Below are positions 35,170 to 38,251 of a DNA stretch of 38,251 nt, one piece after another. A program made the position numbers and the translations under genes. The notes under the pieces are model-generated. The model had not been told where the DNA came from. It was given only the letters and a program-made list of their open reading frames with translations, and did no database searches. How positions within the stretch are numbered: the stretch's first letter is position 1; every line of letters starts with the position of its first letter. This stretch comes from Betaproteobacteria bacterium (GTDB taxonomy: Bacteria; Pseudomonadota; Gammaproteobacteria; Burkholderiales; SG8-41): contig JANXSE010000104.1 in the NCBI GenBank assembly GCA_025356695.1, positions 1 through 38,251 of the forward strand, read 5' to 3'.

Positions 35170-36993
35170 ATGACCGCCAGCAGATCGATTGCACCAACCG
35201 GCAACGCGCCCGCGCCGGCCGCCGGCAAACGCCGTAATGAATGGCGCACTGTTGCCATGGTCGTGCCTTACCTGTGGGAGTATCGCGGCCGCGTGCTGCT
35301 GGCGCTGACCTTCCTCGTTATCGCCAAGATCGCCAACGTCGGTGTGCCGCTGGTGATGAAGGAAATTGTCGATACGCTCGATTCAAAACAGGCGGTATTG
35401 CTGCTGCCGCTGATGCTGCTGGTCGTCTACGGTGCGTTGCGGCTGTCGAACACGCTGTTCGCCGAATTGCGCGACATCGTGTTCGTGCGCGTGGCCCAGC
35501 ACGCGATCCGGCGCATCGCGCTGACGGTGTTCCGCCACCTGCACAGCCTGAGCCTGCGTTTTCACCTCGACCGCCAGACCGGCGGCATGACGCGTGACAT
35601 CGAACGCGGCACGCGCGGCATCGGCACGCTCATGAACTACATGCTGTTTTCGATCATCCCTGTGGTGCTCGAGTTCTGCCTGGTGGCCGCAGTGTTGTTG
35701 TCGAAATTCGACTGGCGTTTTGCTGCCATCACCTTTGCTGCGGTGGCGGTCTACATCGGCTTTACGTTCTCGGTGTCTGAGTGGCGCATCACCATCCGCC
35801 GGCAGGCCAACGAGCTCGATTCGCGGGCGACCACGCGCGCGATCGACAGTCTGCTCAATTACGAAACGGTCAAATATTTCAACAACGAAGAGTTCGAGGC
35901 GCGGCGCTACGACGAGAACCTGCAGAGTTACGAAACGGCCGCGGTGAAGAATGAGGCCTCGCTGGGGCTGCTCAACATCGGCCAGAGCTGCATCATCGCG
36001 ATTGCGGTGACGCTGCTGATGGTCCTCGCCGCGCAGGGCGTGGTGGACAAGACGCTGACGCTGGGTGACCTCGTGCTGATCAACGGTCTTCTGATCCAGC
36101 TCTACATCCCGCTCAATTTTCTCGGCATGGTCTACCGCGAGATCAAGCAGGCGCTGACCGATATGGAGCGCATGTTCAGCCTGCTCACACAGAACCGCGA
36201 AGTGGAGGACAGACCGGACGCGCGCCCGCTGGAGGGGGCGACGGCAATGGTGCGCTTCGAGCAGGTCGATTTCAGCTACGACCCGAAGCGGCAGATTCTG
36301 CACGGCGTTTCCTTCGAGATTCCGGCGGGCGCCAAGGTCGCGGTGGTCGGCCACAGCGGTTCGGGCAAATCGACGCTGGCGCGCCTGCTCTATCGTTTTT
36401 ACGACGTCGGCGCCGGCCGTCTCTCGATCAACGGCATCGATATCCGCGAGCTCAAACAGACCGGGCTGCGCGCCGCCATTGGCATCGTGCCGCAGGACAC
36501 GGTTCTCTTCAATGACTCGATTTATTACAACATCCAGTACGGTCGTCCCGACGCGCCGCATGCGGAAGTCATCGCGGCGGCGCAGGCGGCGCATATTCAT
36601 GAATTCGTGCAGACGCTGCCCGAGGGCTATGAAACACGCGTCGGCGAGCGCGGCCTCAAACTCTCCGGCGGCGAGAAGCAGCGCGTGGCGATCGCGCGCG
36701 CGATTCTGAAAAACCCGCGCATCATGATTTTCGATGAGGCTACCTCGGCGCTGGATTCAGCCACCGAGCAGGCCATACAGTCGGAACTCACGCGCATTGC
36801 CGAGGGGCGCACGACGCTGGTCATCGCGCACCGTCTGTCCACCATCATGGACGCCGACCAGATCCTCGTCATGGACGGCGGGCGCATCGTCGAGCGCGGC
36901 ACGCACCGCGAACTGCTCGAGCACGCCGGCGCCTATGCCGAAATGTGGGCGTTGCAGCAGCAGGAAGAAGCGGCGCAGGCGCCGCTGGCGTGA
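35170..36993 (+). CDS. Atm1/HMT1-type ABC exporter (fused permease-ATPase)
   Basis: This is a 607-residue half transporter. ATG 35170 is used because upstream codons do not look like protein. Six membrane helices lie between about residues 40 and 310. The nucleotide-binding domain has Walker A GHSGSGKS (394-401), Q-loop Gln442, signature LSGGEKQR (498-505), Walker B IMIFDE (518-523) and switch His554. [26 protein letters not shown] (268-273) and [20 protein letters not shown] are hallmarks of the Atm1 class, exporters of glutathione-linked metals or sulfur compounds found in mitochondria and proteobacteria. TACGAT at 35101 may be a -10 box. It meets the M48 gene tail to tail with 1 nt between the stops. 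Confidence 0.94.
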   Translation: MTASRSIAPTGNAPAPAAGKRRNEWRTVAMVVPYLWEYRGRVLLALTFLVIAKIANVGVPLVMKEIVDTLDSKQAVLLLPLMLLVVYGALRLSNTLFAELRDIVFVRVAQHAIRRIALTVFRHLHSLSLRFHLDRQTGGMTRDIERGTRGIGTLMNYMLFSIIPVVLEFCLVAAVLLSKFDWRFAAITFAAVAVYIGFTFSVSEWRITIRRQANELDSRATTRAIDSLLNYETVKYFNNEEFEARRYDENLQSYETAAVKNEASLGLLNIGQSCIIAIAVTLLMVLAAQGVVDKTLTLGDLVLINGLLIQLYIPLNFLGMVYREIKQALTDMERMFSLLTQNREVEDRPDARPLEGATAMVRFEQVDFSYDPKRQILHGVSFEIPAGAKVAVVGHSGSGKSTLARLLYRFYDVGAGRLSINGIDIRELKQTGLRAAIGIVPQDTVLFNDSIYYNIQYGRPDAPHAEVIAAAQAAHIHEFVQTLPEGYETRVGERGLKLSGGEKQRVAIARAILKNPRIMIFDEATSALDSATEQAIQSELTRIAEGRTTLVIAHRLSTIMDADQILVMDGGRIVERGTHRELLEHAGAYAEMWALQQQEEAAQAPLA

Positions 36994-36994
36994 A

Positions 36995-37819
36995 CTAGCG
37001 TTTGCGCGCGGCGTCGTAGAGCGGCAACACCGTCGGCAGCAACGATTCGATCTGCGCGATCCGTTCCGTTTCCGCCGGATGGGTACTCAGAAACGCCGGC
37101 GGTCGTCCGCCGCTGCCGGCTTTGATCATCTTCTGCCACAGCGTTACGCCGGCGCGCGGATCGTAGCCGGCGCGCGCCGTCAGTTCGAGCCCGATGCGAT
37201 CGGCCTCGGCTTCGTGGGTACGGCTGAAGCGGGTGGCGAGCAGCGCCTGGTACGCGGTGCCCGCGACGTTGGTTGAACCTTCGCCGAGACCGAGCAGTGC
37301 CGCGCCGACGCCGATCGCAGTCTGCGCGGCGACTGCCTCCGAGACCTGCTCGCGCGAGTGCTCGCGCAGGGCGTGCGAAATCTCGTGTCCCATCACGATG
37401 GCGATTTCGTCATCGCTGAGATTGAGCTGTTTGATCAGGCCGGAATAAAACGCGATCTTGCCGCCAGGCATGCAGAAGGCATTGAGTTCGTCGCTGCTGA
37501 TGACGTTGACCTCCCATTTCCAGGCCGGTGCATCCTTGCGAAACACGCCGGTCAGCGGTTCGATGCGGCGGGCGATGGCGCGCACGCGCTGCGTCATGGC
37601 AGCATCGGTATTCAGCGTGCCTTTTTTCGAGGCGTCGGCCTGCAGTTGCGAGTAACCCTGCGCGGCGGCCTGTTCGAGTTCGGCCGACGAGACCAGCAGC
37701 AGTTGCTTGCGCTCAGCGTGCACGGCGCCGCCGTCGGTGGTGGAGGCGCAACCAGCCGCCAGCAGGACGAATGCCGTCGCCGCAAAGATGGATGGCAGGC
37801 TTTTAACGGCGTTTTTCAT
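36995..37819 (-). CDS. M48-family metalloprotease, predicted lipoprotein
   Basis: This is a 274-residue protein. The signal ends in LLAAGC with lipid-accepting Cys24. The peptidase domain has the zinc motif HEISH (His145, Glu146, His149) and, after a helical stretch, RTHEAEADRIG, where Glu203 is the probable third zinc ligand. FCMPGGKIAFYSGLI is also typical of the family, as is STHPAETERI near the end. Members such as LoiP and BepA act in the periplasm or at the outer membrane on misfolded envelope proteins. It lacks the C-terminal TPR domain of BepA, so it is closer to LoiP/YcaL. It converges with the ABC exporter gene. Confidence 0.93.
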   Translation of the reverse strand: MKNAVKSLPSIFAATAFVLLAAGCASTTDGGAVHAERKQLLLVSSAELEQAAAQGYSQLQADASKKGTLNTDAAMTQRVRAIARRIEPLTGVFRKDAPAWKWEVNVISSDELNAFCMPGGKIAFYSGLIKQLNLSDDEIAIVMGHEISHALREHSREQVSEAVAAQTAIGVGAALLGLGEGSTNVAGTAYQALLATRFSRTHEAEADRIGLELTARAGYDPRAGVTLWQKMIKAGSGGRPPAFLSTHPAETERIAQIESLLPTVLPLYDAARKR

Positions 37820-37885
37820 GTTGTGCTCCCGGTGTGTGTGCGTGGTGTCATAGGACTGTTGGCAACATCGGCGCAGCGCAATTGC

Positions 37886-38251
37886 CTAAGCCGCCTGTTG
37901 CGCGTGCTGCGGAAATTCGACGCTGATGCGCGTGCCGTGGCCGGAGGCGGCTGGTTCGAGTGCCACGGTCGCGCCGTGACCAAAGGCGATTTCGCGCACG
38001 ATGGCGAGCCCGAGACCGCAGCCGTCGGCGCCGTTGCCAAGCAAGCGGTGAAAACGTTCGAACACGCGTTCGCGTTCAGCGGCCGGAATGCCGGGGCCGT
38101 TGTCTTCGACGCTGAGCACGCAGGCTTTGTCGCGCGTTGTCACGGCCACCGTGACCTGGCCGCCGGCGGGCGTGTAACGTATGGCGTTGTCGAGCAGATT
38201 GCCGAGCAGTTCCTTGAGAAGAATCATATCGCCATCGATCGGCATGGCAGT
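37886..38251 (-). CDS. sensor histidine kinase, C-terminal ATPase part (5' end missing)
   Basis: The frame stays open to the window edge, so only about 120 C-terminal residues are visible. They form the HATPase domain: N box LLDNAIRYTP, G1 box DNGPGIP, F box ERVFERFHR, and G2 box GCGLGLAIVREIA. All ATP-binding motifs are intact. The stretch PIDGDMILLKELLGNLLDNA resembles the QseC/TctE group of kinases, and TctE-type kinases control tricarboxylate uptake, but the sensor domain is outside the window so the signal cannot be inferred. A response-regulator gene would be expected upstream of it. Confidence 0.92.
   Translation of the reverse strand, partial: TAMPIDGDMILLKELLGNLLDNAIRYTPAGGQVTVAVTTRDKACVLSVEDNGPGIPAAERERVFERFHRLLGNGADGCGLGLAIVREIAFGHGATVALEPAASGHGTRISVEFPQHAQQAA

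Overview
The window is GC-rich chromosomal DNA, most likely from a betaproteobacterium of the Burkholderiales type. Two things point there. First, it has six Bug/TctC-family periplasmic binding proteins, an expansion typical of Bordetella, Cupriavidus and Comamonas relatives. Second, it has the gene order uvrA / MFS / ssb / fmdB-like / DUF502 / aspS / nudB / endonuclease-phosphatase / clsB, a housekeeping order I associate with that class. I see no tRNA or rRNA gene, no CRISPR array, no insertion sequence and no phage gene.

The first half (1-21.4 kb) is a catabolic region. Three Bug receptors lie in tandem at 1-2619, the first cut by the window edge. They are followed by a tiny lipoprotein and a TrhO-type rhodanese. 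A VOC lipoprotein-Bug pair follows on the minus strand, then an exported alpha/beta hydrolase and a coiled-coil membrane protein. Next come a metallo-beta-lactamase-fold hydrolase with a fumarylacetoacetase-like gene, a small membrane protein, an MmgE/PrpD protein, and a two-gene molybdenum hydroxylase with a Tat signal. A strong bidirectional terminator at 14857-14888 closes this block. A minus-strand set (secreted unknown, aldo/keto reductase, Bug) and a plus-strand set (cupin, Bug, 2-hydroxyacid dehydrogenase) then meet a glycerate kinase. A recurring theme is one Bug receptor beside one metabolic enzyme, with no TctA/TctB membrane partner in sight.

The second half (21.4-38.2 kb) is mainly housekeeping. 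uvrA and an MFS gene diverge from one short promoter region. They are followed by ssb, an FmdB-type zinc ribbon, DUF502 and aspS. A secreted RNase of the RNase Sa/barnase family and its barstar-like inhibitor are inserted between aspS and nudB and are linked to nudB by ATGA overlaps. nadA follows, then a translationally coupled trio (SRPBCC protein, endonuclease/phosphatase, ClsB-type cardiolipin synthase). The window ends with a glycine-zipper protein carrying an internal 50-residue duplication, an Atm1-type ABC exporter, an M48 lipoprotein protease and the 3' end of a sensor kinase.

The most striking element is the RNase-barstar pair wired into a housekeeping operon. The exported VOC lipoprotein paired with a Bug receptor and the enzyme-receptor pairing pattern come next. 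Most of the remaining content is ordinary for this group. All functional calls come from reading motifs by eye; no database search was run.
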